Assembly (NCBI GenBank): GCA_034678545.1
Contig: JAXDBS010000032.1
Coordinates: 83,973-147,972 of the forward strand
Source of the DNA: UBA5614 sp034678545
GTDB taxonomy: Bacteria > Cloacimonadota > Cloacimonadia > Cloacimonadales > Cloacimonadaceae
Length of the DNA: 64,000 nt
Direction: 5' to 3'
Within the stretch, counting starts at the first letter, position 1; every line of letters begins with the position of its first letter. Below the pieces are notes generated by a model, which was not told where the DNA came from, did not search any database, and was given only the letters and a program-made list of their open reading frames with translations. Below are positions 50,981 through 59,690 of this stretch, piece after piece. The translations under genes and the position numbers were made by a program.

Positions 50981-53401
50981 ATGGCAAAAGAAACCCGCCC
51001 CGCCCTTGACGCCGCCGCACGGGAAAACGTCTTCCGGCATATCTTTGACCAGTCGTCCGAAGGCCTGCTGATCTTCCGCGGCGACGGCGCGGTGCTGCTG
51101 ATGAACGAATCGTTCGCCCGGCTGCTGGGCATCCCGCTGCTGGACATGGCGGGCAAGCCGGTCTGGGAGATCGAACAGAACTTCATCGCCAACGTGGAGA
51201 TCAAAAAGCAGTTCATCCTGGGCGAGAACCGGATCAGGGAGATCCTGGCCCAGCCTGGCCCCGAACCCATGGAGGCGGAGATCCAGTTTTACGACACCCG
51301 CCGCAAACTGCACGCCTACAGGCAGGTCCTGCTGCGCGTCAGCCTGAGGGAGGACCCCGTCTTCGCCCTGGTGATCTCGGACATTTCGGCCGCCCGGCGC
51401 TCCGAAATGATCACCCAGATCATGCACCAGATCAGCCACGCCATCAACGTGACCGATGCCCTGGAAGACCTCTACAAGCTCATCCACGAGGCCCTCTCCC
51501 GCCTGCTCGACGTGACCAATTTCTACATCGCGCAATACGACCGCAAAAGCAACCTCATCACCTTCCCCTACATGGTGGACCAGATGGGCGTGGACAACTC
51601 GCCGGTGGAGGCGGACAACACCAATTCCATCACGGCCCAGCTTTTCACGGAAGGCAAGACCCTGCTGCTGGACGAACAGCAGATCAGGGAGCGGATCGGG
51701 AACCGGGGCATCGGCGCCATGTGCAAAAACTGGCTGGGCGTACCGCTCATCGTGACGGGGGAAGTGATCGGCGCGCTGGTCCTGCAGAGCTATGACAAGC
51801 CGGACCAGTATGACGGCGAGGACAAGCTCCTGCTGGAATCCATCTCGGAACACATCGCCTACGCCCTGCAGAAAAAGCAGACGGACGAATCCATCGCCGT
51901 GCTCATCCAGGCCATCGAACAGGCCGGCGAAGGCATCGTCATCTTCACCCCCGAGGGCTTCATCCGCTACGTCAACGCCATCTTTGAAAAGATCACGGGC
52001 TACAGCCGCAACGAACTGCTGGAAAAGCCGTTCGAGTTCCTGCCCTTCGAGCCCAGCACCCGGGACGAGATGCAGCGGCAGTGGATCAGGGTGCGCAGCT
52101 CGCAGCCCTGGCACGGCAAGATCGAAATGGTGCGCAAGGACAACCAGCGCATCACGCTGGACATGGTGGTCAAGCCGGTCATTGACATGGAGGGCAAGCT
52201 CTCCAGCATCATCGCCAGCTGCAACGACATCACCTACCAGATCCTGCGCGACGAACAGCAGCGCCGGGTCCAGAAACTGGAGGCGATCGGCCGCCTGACC
52301 GGGGGCATCGCCCACGACTTCAACAACATCCTCAGCGCCATCATCGGCTTCACCGAACTGGCCGGCGACAACATCGAACCCGAATCGGAGCCTGCCAAAA
52401 ACCTGCGCGAAGTGATCAACTCGGCCAACCGCGCCAAAAACATGATCGAACACCTGATCACGTTCAGCAAGCAGGAGGAGACCAAAACCGAGACCATCAA
52501 CTTCGTGGAGCACACCAGGGAGGCCTGCCGGTTCCTGCGCTCCTACCTGCCGCGGTCGGTCATGATCAAGGAAGCCTATCTGGCCGAGGACGTGACCGTG
52601 CTGGCGGTCCCGGGCCAGATGCACCAGATCCTGATCAATTTGGGGACCAACGCCATGCAGGCCATGCGCGACCAGAGCGGGACGGTCAGCATCACGGTGG
52701 ACACGGTGGCCTTTTCCAGCAAGGACATGATCGCCTACCCTGAACTGGAGCAGTGCCAGCACGTGCGGCTGCGAGTGTCCGACGACGGCGAAGGCATAGA
52801 CGAATCCATCATCGACCGCATCTTCGATCCCTACTTCACGACCAAATCCGCCAGCCTGGGCACGGGCCTCGGCCTGGCCATCGTGCACAGCATCGTGCAG
52901 TCCCACCACGGCGCCATCCGGGTCACGAGCGAACGCGGCAAGGGCACGGCCTTCACTGTCCTGCTGCCGCTCTACAGCACCGTCGCCTGGCCGCCCTCCA
53001 CCCTGGAGACGATCGAGGAAGAGGACTTCAACGGCACCGAGAGCCTGCTCTTCGTGGACGACGAGCCGATGCTGGTGAACGTCTTCTGCCAGGGCCTGAT
53101 CAAGCTGGGCTACAAGGTCAAGGGCTTCACCGACCCGCGCAGGGCGCTTGATTATTTCAACAACAACCACGACAGCATAGACCTGGTGATCACGGACACC
53201 ACCATGCCCTACATCAACGGGATCGAGCTGGCCGTCAACATGCTGAGGAAAAAGCCGGCCCTGCCAGTCATCCTCTGCACCGGCTTCACCACTCTGATCT
53301 CGGCCGACGAAGCGGCCAAAAAAGGCATCCGCGACTTTATCATGAAGCCCTTCACCACCAAGGACCTGGCGGCCCGCGTTAGGCACCTGCTGGACTCGTG
53401 A
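50981..53401 (+). CDS. Soluble hybrid histidine kinase (PAS-GAF-PAS-HK-receiver)
   Basis: This 806-residue protein has no membrane helix. Domains in order: PAS (about 15-130), GAF (about 150-300), PAS (about 305-425), an NtrB-like H-box with His445 in GGIAHDFNNILSAIIG, an HATPase (DDGEGIDES, GTGLGLAIV) and a C-terminal receiver with Asp739 in VITDTTMPYINGIE. It senses a cytoplasmic signal and may pass phosphate from its own receiver to an unlinked partner. It starts ten bases after ackA with GGGGG upstream, so it is likely cotranscribed; acetyl phosphate as a phosphate source is a tempting but unproved link. Confidence 0.92.
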   Translation: MAKETRPALDAAARENVFRHIFDQSSEGLLIFRGDGAVLLMNESFARLLGIPLLDMAGKPVWEIEQNFIANVEIKKQFILGENRIREILAQPGPEPMEAEIQFYDTRRKLHAYRQVLLRVSLREDPVFALVISDISAARRSEMITQIMHQISHAINVTDALEDLYKLIHEALSRLLDVTNFYIAQYDRKSNLITFPYMVDQMGVDNSPVEADNTNSITAQLFTEGKTLLLDEQQIRERIGNRGIGAMCKNWLGVPLIVTGEVIGALVLQSYDKPDQYDGEDKLLLESISEHIAYALQKKQTDESIAVLIQAIEQAGEGIVIFTPEGFIRYVNAIFEKITGYSRNELLEKPFEFLPFEPSTRDEMQRQWIRVRSSQPWHGKIEMVRKDNQRITLDMVVKPVIDMEGKLSSIIASCNDITYQILRDEQQRRVQKLEAIGRLTGGIAHDFNNILSAIIGFTELAGDNIEPESEPAKNLREVINSANRAKNMIEHLITFSKQEETKTETINFVEHTREACRFLRSYLPRSVMIKEAYLAEDVTVLAVPGQMHQILINLGTNAMQAMRDQSGTVSITVDTVAFSSKDMIAYPELEQCQHVRLRVSDDGEGIDESIIDRIFDPYFTTKSASLGTGLGLAIVHSIVQSHHGAIRVTSERGKGTAFTVLLPLYSTVAWPPSTLETIEEEDFNGTESLLFVDDEPMLVNVFCQGLIKLGYKVKGFTDPRRALDYFNNNHDSIDLVITDTTMPYINGIELAVNMLRKKPALPVILCTGFTTLISADEAAKKGIRDFIMKPFTTKDLAARVRHLLDS

Positions 53402-53426
53402 GCCGGACAGGACAGGGAGCGCCGCC

Positions 53427-53687
53427 ATGAGGATAGACCTGCTGCTGAACAAGCTCTGCCTGACCAAAACCCGCTCCGTCGCCAAACAGGCCTGCGACAG
53501 AAACCTGGTCCGGGTCAACGGCAAGCCGGCCAAGGCCAGCCAGGAAGTCAAAGCCGGGGACCGGATCAGGCTCGACCTTTACGGCTTCCGGCACGAACTG
53601 GCGGTGTCGGAAGTTCCGCTGGGCAACGTGGCTAAAAAGGATGCCGCGCGCTATTACACGCTTCTGGAAAAGATCCCGCTGGAATAG
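53427..53687 (+). CDS. S4-domain RNA-binding protein (Hsp15-like)
   Basis: This 86-residue protein is essentially one S4 domain: MRIDLLLNKLCLTKTRSVAK, then RNLVRVNGKPAKASQEVKAG and DRIRLDL. Small proteins of this kind bind structured rRNA; Hsp15 recycles stalled 50S subunits. It starts 25 bases after the kinase gene. Its 3' end overlaps the possible start of the metallopeptidase gene. Confidence 0.88.
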   Translation: MRIDLLLNKLCLTKTRSVAKQACDRNLVRVNGKPAKASQEVKAGDRIRLDLYGFRHELAVSEVPLGNVAKKDAARYYTLLEKIPLE

Positions 53688-54627
53688 TTGCGTTCTGGGT
53701 CCGGGGCGCTGGCTGCCCCTCTTCCTGCTCCTGCTGCTGACGGCGGCGAACCTGGCGGGGGTGGACTGGCAGACCAGGCGGTACGGCGACACAGTGATCC
53801 GCTGCGCCCCCCGGGACACGACCTTTGCCGGGCTGATGGCCCGGCGCCTGAACCGGCGCGCGGACGCCGTCCAGATGCAGCTTGGCGTTTATCCGGACGG
53901 GCCGCTCAACATTACCATCGTCCCCGATCAGAAGGAATACCGCAAAGTCACGCTGGGCAAGGGGAAGCTGGTCGAGTCCAGCCAGGCGTTCTACTCCCCC
54001 CGGGAGCGGGTCATCTATGTCAGCAGCCCGCAGAGGATAGAGCCGGCGGATTATGACCAGGTGCTGATGCACGAATACATGCACTGGTTCCTGGATGAGA
54101 CGCTGACCGGGGCTCCGCTCTGGTTCCACGAGGGCATGGCCATGCTCTACTCAGGCCAGTTCGGCTTCCATTCCTATTACGAGTTCACCCGCTACCGGTT
54201 CATGGGCTACCGGTTGTCGCTGCCTGAAATGGAGCGCAGCTATCCGGCCGAGCGCAGCCGCTGGAACATGTTTTACCTCACCTCCGCCTTTGCCGTCAGC
54301 CACATGCGGTCCGGCTACAAAACCGGGTGGGAGGATTTCTGGTCCGGGGTGGGAGCGAACTACGGCGGCGGCGGGCAGGACAGGAAAACCTCTTTCCGCG
54401 CCGCTTTCCTGGCCGGCTACAGGATGTCACCCTATTCCTTCAGCCTGCAGTTTGACCGCACCCTCAGGCGCTATGGCTGGCTGTTTCCGCTGATCGGGGT
54501 CAACGCCGTTGTTTTCGCCCTCCTGCCGTTTGTCATCATAGCTGGCTGGTGGCGCGGCCGCCGCAGGCTGAAAGGCCTGCCCGACCTTCCTGAACCTCCG
54601 GGGGAGGAGGAAAACACCCCGGAATGA
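53641..54627 (+). CDS. Membrane-anchored gluzincin metallopeptidase (peptidase MA-like)
   Basis: This protein of up to 328 residues has an N-terminal signal or anchor (WLPLFLLLLLTAANLAG), the zinc motif HEYMH (His144, Glu145, His148) followed by LWFHEGMA (Glu164 as likely third ligand), and a membrane helix near residues 288-310 with a proline/glutamate-rich cytoplasmic tail. It should be an integral-membrane protease facing the periplasm. The start is uncertain: the ATG at 53641 lies inside the S4 gene with a poorly spaced AAAAAGG, and a non-ATG start just after the S4 stop would give a similar signal peptide. Confidence 0.78.
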   Translation: MPRAITRFWKRSRWNSCVLGPGRWLPLFLLLLLTAANLAGVDWQTRRYGDTVIRCAPRDTTFAGLMARRLNRRADAVQMQLGVYPDGPLNITIVPDQKEYRKVTLGKGKLVESSQAFYSPRERVIYVSSPQRIEPADYDQVLMHEYMHWFLDETLTGAPLWFHEGMAMLYSGQFGFHSYYEFTRYRFMGYRLSLPEMERSYPAERSRWNMFYLTSAFAVSHMRSGYKTGWEDFWSGVGANYGGGGQDRKTSFRAAFLAGYRMSPYSFSLQFDRTLRRYGWLFPLIGVNAVVFALLPFVIIAGWWRGRRRLKGLPDLPEPPGEEENTPE

Positions 54628-54994
54628 AGTCCGGAACCGGGATCCGGCCATCTGCAACGCATCAGTTCCATTGCTGGTTACGCTATCGTTTCTGAATACC
54701 CGATTTTCCCGGTTTGAATTCACCCCGACCCGGTTTATGGGTAATTTAGTGCAAATCATAAACTGCAGGACCATTAACCCCGCCTTTTTTCTTGCCGAAA
54801 AAAAACTTGACATTATATTATCGTATGAAAGAGTGGACAAGGTTTTGATATAGGAGCGTAATCAGATATCTGCAAACAATGCAGTTGCCGCCAAGCTGGC
54901 GTGACAGATAAATTTGCGGACTGTGCGTTCAATCCACGGAATCGGCCTGCCTGCAGGCAGGCCTGTCAGAATGATTTATTCAACGGGAGTATTT
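54628..54994. other. Intergenic region with a 20-base perfect palindrome
   Basis: No gene is supported here. A TTGACA box at 54807-54812 lies in AT-rich sequence, but the -10 match 17 bases later is poor. Positions 54944-54963 (GGCCTGCCTGCAGGCAGGCC) are a perfect 20-base palindrome 31 bases before the archease-like start, a possible operator or hairpin. Confidence 0.5.
54944..54963. repeat. Perfect 20-base palindrome
   Basis: GGCCTGCCTGCAGGCAGGCC is self-complementary throughout. It has no T run and so is not an obvious terminator; it could be a protein-binding site or a repeat remnant. Confidence 0.6.
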
Positions 54995-55438
54995 GTGAAA
55001 AGCAGAATCTACAAGGTAATGAACGATGCCGCGGAGTACAAGGTGATCTTCTACGGATGCAATTTCATCGATATCTTCTATAACGGCCTGGAAGGTTTCC
55101 GCCGTTTGATCTATAAGAAGAATCCCAACCGGCCGGAACCCAAGAAACCGGATTATCCCATTTTGCACCAGACCTTCCACGTAACCGGCAAGAACTATGA
55201 AGAGATCTTTGCGGAATGGATGCGGCAGATTTTAGCCTGGACCCAGACCAACCGGTTCCTTCCCCTGGCTGTTGATACGATCGATTTGGGCGACAAGGAA
55301 CTGACCACCCAGATCTCCTTCCGGGTGGCCATGAAACGTGACAAGCGCAACGTTCCGCTCAAAGCCGTGACCTACCAGCCGGCCAAGCTGGAAAAGGTCA
55401 AATCCGGCTACCAGATCACCGTAACTTTCGACATCTAA
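54995..55438 (+). CDS. Archease-like protein
   Basis: This protein of about 147 residues has the archease pattern: a strand-helix N-terminus (YKVIFYGCNFIDIFYNGLEG), a central strand and helix (EEIFAEWMRQILAWTQTNRF) and the end KAVTYQPAKLEKVKSGYQIT then VTFDI, where archeases have a conserved KAVTYH motif and a terminal acidic residue. Archease activates the RNA ligase RtcB, which is not in the window. The GTG at 54995 has CGGGAG upstream; an ATG at 54971 is an alternative. Confidence 0.7.
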   Translation: MKSRIYKVMNDAAEYKVIFYGCNFIDIFYNGLEGFRRLIYKKNPNRPEPKKPDYPILHQTFHVTGKNYEEIFAEWMRQILAWTQTNRFLPLAVDTIDLGDKELTTQISFRVAMKRDKRNVPLKAVTYQPAKLEKVKSGYQITVTFDI

Positions 55439-55441
55439 ACA

Positions 55442-57679
55442 TTACAACTTAATCCGCCTGAGCAGATTGGCATTGGTGACCACCGTAACGGAACTGGTCG
55501 CCATCGCCATTTCCGCGACCACGGGATGCAGCAAACCGCCCACCGCCAGAGGTATGGCAATTAAATTGTAGAAGAAGGCCCAGAACAGGTTTTGCCTGAT
55601 CTTGCGGAAGGTGGCCCTGGACAGCTTCACGGCCTTGAGCAGGGCCTTGAGGTCGCTCCTGACGATCGTGATGTCGGCCGCTTCCATGGCAATGTCAGTC
55701 CCCTGTCCCATCGCCAGCCCGATGTCCGCCTGCTTGAGGGCGGGGGCGTCGTTGATCCCGTCACCCACCATCGCCACCGGCCCCAGTTCCTTTTGCAGCT
55801 GCTTCACCCGGGCCGCCTTGTCAGCCGGCAGGACATTGGCCAGCACTTGTTCAATCCCGCACTGGCCCGCAATGGCAGAGGCCACCTGCTCGTTGTCGCC
55901 GCTCAGCATGAAGGGCGTGATGCCCATCCTTTTCAGCTCCGCCACCACTTCCGCCGCTTCCGGCTTCACCCGGTCCGCGATCAGCAATACACCCAGCAGC
56001 GCCTGTTCATCCGCCAGGAACACAGGTGTGGCCTGGGGCTGGTCCTGCAGCCGGACTCCGGCCACAATCTCGTTGAAATCCTTGATCTGAGCAGAAAGAT
56101 AATCCTGGCTGCCTGCCAGGTATAACCTGCCGTTCAGCCTGCCCCGGATGCCGCGTCCCGCCTCAGCCTTGAACTCCCGGGCCGGGATCAGTTGGAGGCC
56201 CTTGTCCCTGGCCGCTTTTACCACCGCTCCGGCCAGGGGGTGCTCCGAAGCCTGTTCCAGCGAAGCGGCCAGCTGCAGCACCAGGTCCGCGTCGCTATTC
56301 AGGGGTAGCACGTTTACCACTTCCGGTTTGCCGTGGGTCAGGGTGCCCGTTTTGTCGAAGACCATCACCCGGATGTCTTTCATGCGCTGCAAAGCTTCAC
56401 CGCTGCGGATCAGGATGCCGTTGGCGGCGCCGATCCCGCTGCCGACCATAAGGGCGGTGGGCGTCGCCAGGCCCAAAGCGCAGGGGCAGGCGATCACGAG
56501 TACGGCGATGGCCGCCATCAGGGCCGCTTCCAGCCTTCCGGCCAGAGGCGGGGCGAAAGGCAGCAGGCCGCTTAAAAAGCTGTGGAAGCCTTGCAGGAGG
56601 GTGGGGAAAAGGTACCAGGCCAGGAACGTGAGCAGGGCTAAAACCAGGACAACCGGCACGAACACGGCCGTGACCCTGTCGGCCAGGACCTGGATGGGGA
56701 CCTTGCTGTGCTGCGCCTCTTTGACCAGGCGCACGATCTGGGCCAGGAAAGTGTCCCTGCCGACCCGCGTGGCCCGGATGATCAGCCTGCCTTCCTGGTT
56801 GACGGTGGCGCCGATCACGCGGTCGCCCGGCCGGCGCGTCACGGGCAGAGATTCGCCGGTGGCCATGGACTCGTCAACTCCGGACACGCCTTCCACCACC
56901 TCTCCGTCGGTGGGGATCTTGCCGCCGGGCTTGACGATCAGCAGGTCTCCGGGTTCGATCCTGCTGATGGGGATCTCCCGCTCAGCATTGTCTTTCCAGA
57001 GCAGGGCGGTCTTGGCGCCCAGGCTCATCAGGCGCCGGATGGCGGCGCTGGCTTTGCCCTTGGCCCGGCTTTCCAGGTAGCGTCCGGTCAGGTGGAAGGC
57101 GATGATCATGGCGGCGATGCCGCTGAAGTCCTCCATCCTGATGAGCAGCGAAACCGGCCCCGTCAGCAGGGCAGCGACCGTGCCCAGGGCGATCAGCACA
57201 TCCATGTTGGCCAAACCGTGCCGGACCGACTTGAACGCCGAAACGTACACCCGGCGGGCCGGGATCAGCATGGCGGCCAGAGAGAGGGCCGTCATCACCG
57301 CGACGTGGATAGTGTGGCTGGGGAACAGTTGCAGCCTGAAATGCATGTGGACCAGCATCAGCGCCATCACGGCGGCGGCCAGGATCCAGGCAATGATCAT
57401 CCTTTTGCCTGCCTGCCTTTGCGCTTCCGCAAAGCTGTCTTCCCGCCCGCTTTCCTCTTCCGCGGGAAGCTCCCTCACCTGGAAGCCCGTGTTCAGGATG
57501 ACCTGTTTCAGCTGCTCCAGGCTGACCTGGCGGTCGTCATACTCGACCGCAGCCTCCTCCAAAGGGAGATTCACATTCGCCAGGCTGACCCCCGCCGTTT
57601 TGGAAAGGGCTTTTTCCACGCTGGCGCTGCAGCTGGCGCAGTGCATCCCCCCGATGCCGATGGTTGCCTTATGTTTCAT
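55442..57679 (-). CDS. copA: Copper-translocating P-type ATPase
   Basis: This 745-residue pump has one N-terminal heavy-metal domain with GMHCASC (Cys14, Cys17), eight predicted membrane helices, the TGES actuator loop, the CPCALGLATP metal site, the phosphorylation site DKTGTLTHGKPEV and GDGINDAPAL. The CPC motif and Cu-type helices favour export of Cu(I) from the cytoplasm. It converges on the archease-like gene with three bases between them. No copper regulator or chaperone gene is adjacent. Confidence 0.93.
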   Translation of the reverse strand: MKHKATIGIGGMHCASCSASVEKALSKTAGVSLANVNLPLEEAAVEYDDRQVSLEQLKQVILNTGFQVRELPAEEESGREDSFAEAQRQAGKRMIIAWILAAAVMALMLVHMHFRLQLFPSHTIHVAVMTALSLAAMLIPARRVYVSAFKSVRHGLANMDVLIALGTVAALLTGPVSLLIRMEDFSGIAAMIIAFHLTGRYLESRAKGKASAAIRRLMSLGAKTALLWKDNAEREIPISRIEPGDLLIVKPGGKIPTDGEVVEGVSGVDESMATGESLPVTRRPGDRVIGATVNQEGRLIIRATRVGRDTFLAQIVRLVKEAQHSKVPIQVLADRVTAVFVPVVLVLALLTFLAWYLFPTLLQGFHSFLSGLLPFAPPLAGRLEAALMAAIAVLVIACPCALGLATPTALMVGSGIGAANGILIRSGEALQRMKDIRVMVFDKTGTLTHGKPEVVNVLPLNSDADLVLQLAASLEQASEHPLAGAVVKAARDKGLQLIPAREFKAEAGRGIRGRLNGRLYLAGSQDYLSAQIKDFNEIVAGVRLQDQPQATPVFLADEQALLGVLLIADRVKPEAAEVVAELKRMGITPFMLSGDNEQVASAIAGQCGIEQVLANVLPADKAARVKQLQKELGPVAMVGDGINDAPALKQADIGLAMGQGTDIAMEAADITIVRSDLKALLKAVKLSRATFRKIRQNLFWAFFYNLIAIPLAVGGLLHPVVAEMAMATSSVTVVTNANLLRRIKL

Positions 57680-58130
57680 TTATCTGATTTTCCTGTTTTT
57701 GTTTTTACATATATGATAATCTGTTATGCCGTTGCCCGCTACTTTGGAATCAGTCTTGCAGAGTTGACCGTAATTGAAAAACTCCTGTCCGCAGCAGAGG
57801 CAAACACAACCATATTTTTCAGCCGGCCCTTGGACCGCCAGGCCTTGCCCATCGACAAATCACCGTCAGATAAAGCCAATTTTGCGGATATCTGAGGGTG
57901 AAGTACGGGTCAGCTATGGGTTGAGATACAAGCGGGGAAGAACGCTGGGTTCAGCCGTTTTGTTCGTAGGGATATGCGTCCCCGCTTGTCCCGGTAAAGG
58001 CTGGATGTCCGTACCTGCGGTAACCGGAACCGGATGAATCCGGTGCCCCGTTTCAATATGCATGAGAAATGGCCGGGACTCATCACCCGCACCCCCATAA
58101 CTCATAACAATTATCAAGGATTAAATACCG
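57680..58130. other. Intergenic region with repeat family C
   Basis: No gene is supported in these 451 bases between copA and the EamA gene. The second copy of family C occupies 57966-58015. The copA promoter should lie between 57690 and 57780 on the minus strand, but I see no clear boxes. Confidence 0.5.
57966..58015. repeat. Dispersed repeat family C, copy 2
   Basis: GTAGGGATATGCGTCCCCGC then TTGTCCCGGTAAAGGCTGGA and TGTCCGTACC matches 38613-38662 in the same orientation, with scattered changes. Confidence 0.6.
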
Positions 58131-59027
58131 CTAATGGTTCCGCCCTGTCTGCTGCCAGAGGATGCCGCCGATGATGAGGGCCAGCCCGGCCAGGGTGGAG
58201 GCGGCGATGGGTTCTTTCAGCACGCCGCGGATGATGAGCAGGGACAGGAAGGGCGTCAGGAAGATGAGGTTGGCGACCCGGGCGGCGTTGGGCGCTTTCT
58301 GCAGGGCGGCCGACCAGACGAGGAAAGTGATCCCCATCTCGAAGCAGCCGACATAAGCGAACCCGGCGACGGCGGCGGGTGTGGGCACAGCCAGCTGGCC
58401 GCTCAGGGCGGCATAGGCCAGCACATAGGCAAAGCCGAAGAGGAAGGTCCAGAACAGCCGGACCGCCACGTCCCGCCTGTCCTTCACGCTGTAGAGCCAG
58501 AACAGGGCCCAGACCAGGGTGGAAAAAAGCGCCAGGCCGACTCCCAGCGGTTCGGCAAACCGGAGGCTGCCAAAATTGCCTCGCACGGCTATCACCGCCG
58601 CTCCGCAGAAACTGACCAGGACCCCGCCCAGATTGCGCAGCCGCGGCTTCTGCTTCAAAATGGGAATGGAGAGCAGGCTCAGCATCACCACCCAGATATA
58701 GTTCAGGGCCTGCGCCTCCTGGGCCGGCAGCCGGTCGTAGGCCTCCAGCAGCACGGCGTAATAAAGGAAGGGATTGAGCAGTCCCAGCAGGGCGGAGCGA
58801 AAAAGGTCCCGGCGATTGCCTTGCAGCAGCAGCCCGGTTTTTCTCTGCAGAAGGATAACGATGAAGATCACCCAAGTGGAAACGAAGCTGGCGCCTAGCA
58901 GCAGCTGGACAGGGCTCTGGTGCCTGAGGCTGAGTTTGAACGCGGTGGAGACGGTGGACCAGAAGAGGATGGCCAGCCCCGCCAGCAGGTAGGCGGGATG
59001 GATCAGCCGGCGCTGGTTGGGCGGCAC
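58131..59027 (-). CDS. EamA-family drug/metabolite transporter
   Basis: This 298-residue inner-membrane protein has about ten hydrophobic helices in two homologous halves, each an EamA unit (LFWSTVSTAFKLSL near residue 25; GVGLALFSTLVWALFWLYSV near 165). The substrate is unknown; relatives export amino acids or metabolites. The GTG start at 59025-59027 follows the gmhB stop by one base, with AGGGAG spanning that stop, so it is translationally coupled to gmhB. Confidence 0.85.
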   Translation of the reverse strand: MPPNQRRLIHPAYLLAGLAILFWSTVSTAFKLSLRHQSPVQLLLGASFVSTWVIFIVILLQRKTGLLLQGNRRDLFRSALLGLLNPFLYYAVLLEAYDRLPAQEAQALNYIWVVMLSLLSIPILKQKPRLRNLGGVLVSFCGAAVIAVRGNFGSLRFAEPLGVGLALFSTLVWALFWLYSVKDRRDVAVRLFWTFLFGFAYVLAYAALSGQLAVPTPAAVAGFAYVGCFEMGITFLVWSAALQKAPNAARVANLIFLTPFLSLLIIRGVLKEPIAASTLAGLALIIGGILWQQTGRNH

Positions 59028-59028
59028 T

Positions 59029-59622
59029 TTACTCCCTGGTCAAAGATGCGATCAGGCGGGCGGCCACCAGCAGGTCAGGCACGATGAAATCCGGCTTGTA
59101 TTCCCACTGCTTCATTTGGGCGGAAAATTCCTTCTTACCGTTGCCGCTCAGCAGCATTATGGTTTTTAGCCCCGCCTTCCTGCCGAAAGCGATGTCCGAA
59201 TAGCGGTCCCCCACCATCCAGCTCAGTTCGGGCCGGAAGCGGAAGTCTTTAACCGCCTGCCTGAACATGCCCAGGCCGGGCTTGCGGTCTTCGTGGGAGA
59301 TGTTGTAAGGCTCCACCACGCCGTCGGGAAAATAGGGCGAATAATAGACCTTGTCAATGGGCGCGCCCTGCGCCGCCAGCAGGTCCTGGGCTTTCTGCAA
59401 AACCTGGTGCATCTGCTCCAGCGTGATGTAGCCGCGCGCCACGCCGCCCTGGTTGGTCACCAGGAGTACGTAATATCCGAGTTTCCTGAGGATTTTGACG
59501 GACTCTGCCGCCCAGGGGTAGATGTCATACTTGGCGGGGTTGTCAATGTATCCGTAGTCGTCGGGGTTGATGGTCCCGTCCCTGTCCAGCAGTACGGCTT
59601 TCCTTATCTCTTTTGCTTCCAT
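59029..59622 (-). CDS. gmhB: D-glycero-D-manno-heptose 1,7-bisphosphate phosphatase
   Basis: This 197-residue HAD phosphatase has AVLLDRDGTIN (Asp13 nucleophile, Asp15), LLVTNQGGVARGY, KPGLGMF and MVGDRYSDI in the right order. GmhB removes a phosphate in ADP-heptose synthesis for lipopolysaccharide core. Histidinol-phosphatase-type relatives are an alternative, but the neighbouring lptD supports an outer-membrane role. It lies 68 bases downstream of lptD's stop... on the opposite side: it is transcribed just after nothing else than its own start region, and before the EamA gene. Confidence 0.88.
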   Translation of the reverse strand: MEAKEIRKAVLLDRDGTINPDDYGYIDNPAKYDIYPWAAESVKILRKLGYYVLLVTNQGGVARGYITLEQMHQVLQKAQDLLAAQGAPIDKVYYSPYFPDGVVEPYNISHEDRKPGLGMFRQAVKDFRFRPELSWMVGDRYSDIAFGRKAGLKTIMLLSGNGKKEFSAQMKQWEYKPDFIVPDLLVAARLIASLTRE

Positions 59623-59690
59623 GTCAGTGCTTGATTCCTTATCTTGAGTTTCCGGTAAAAATCAGGGGCTGGAGGTTTTAACCTTCCTGC

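Noticed and set aside
50876..53551. Long minus-strand open frame opposite the hybrid kinase
   Set aside because: Same shadow effect; the translation has no recognisable domain and it spans three real plus-strand genes.
57700..57900. Small gene between copA and the EamA gene
   Set aside because: A minus-strand stretch reads smoothly for about 40 codons, but it has no start with a ribosome-binding site and no recognisable family.
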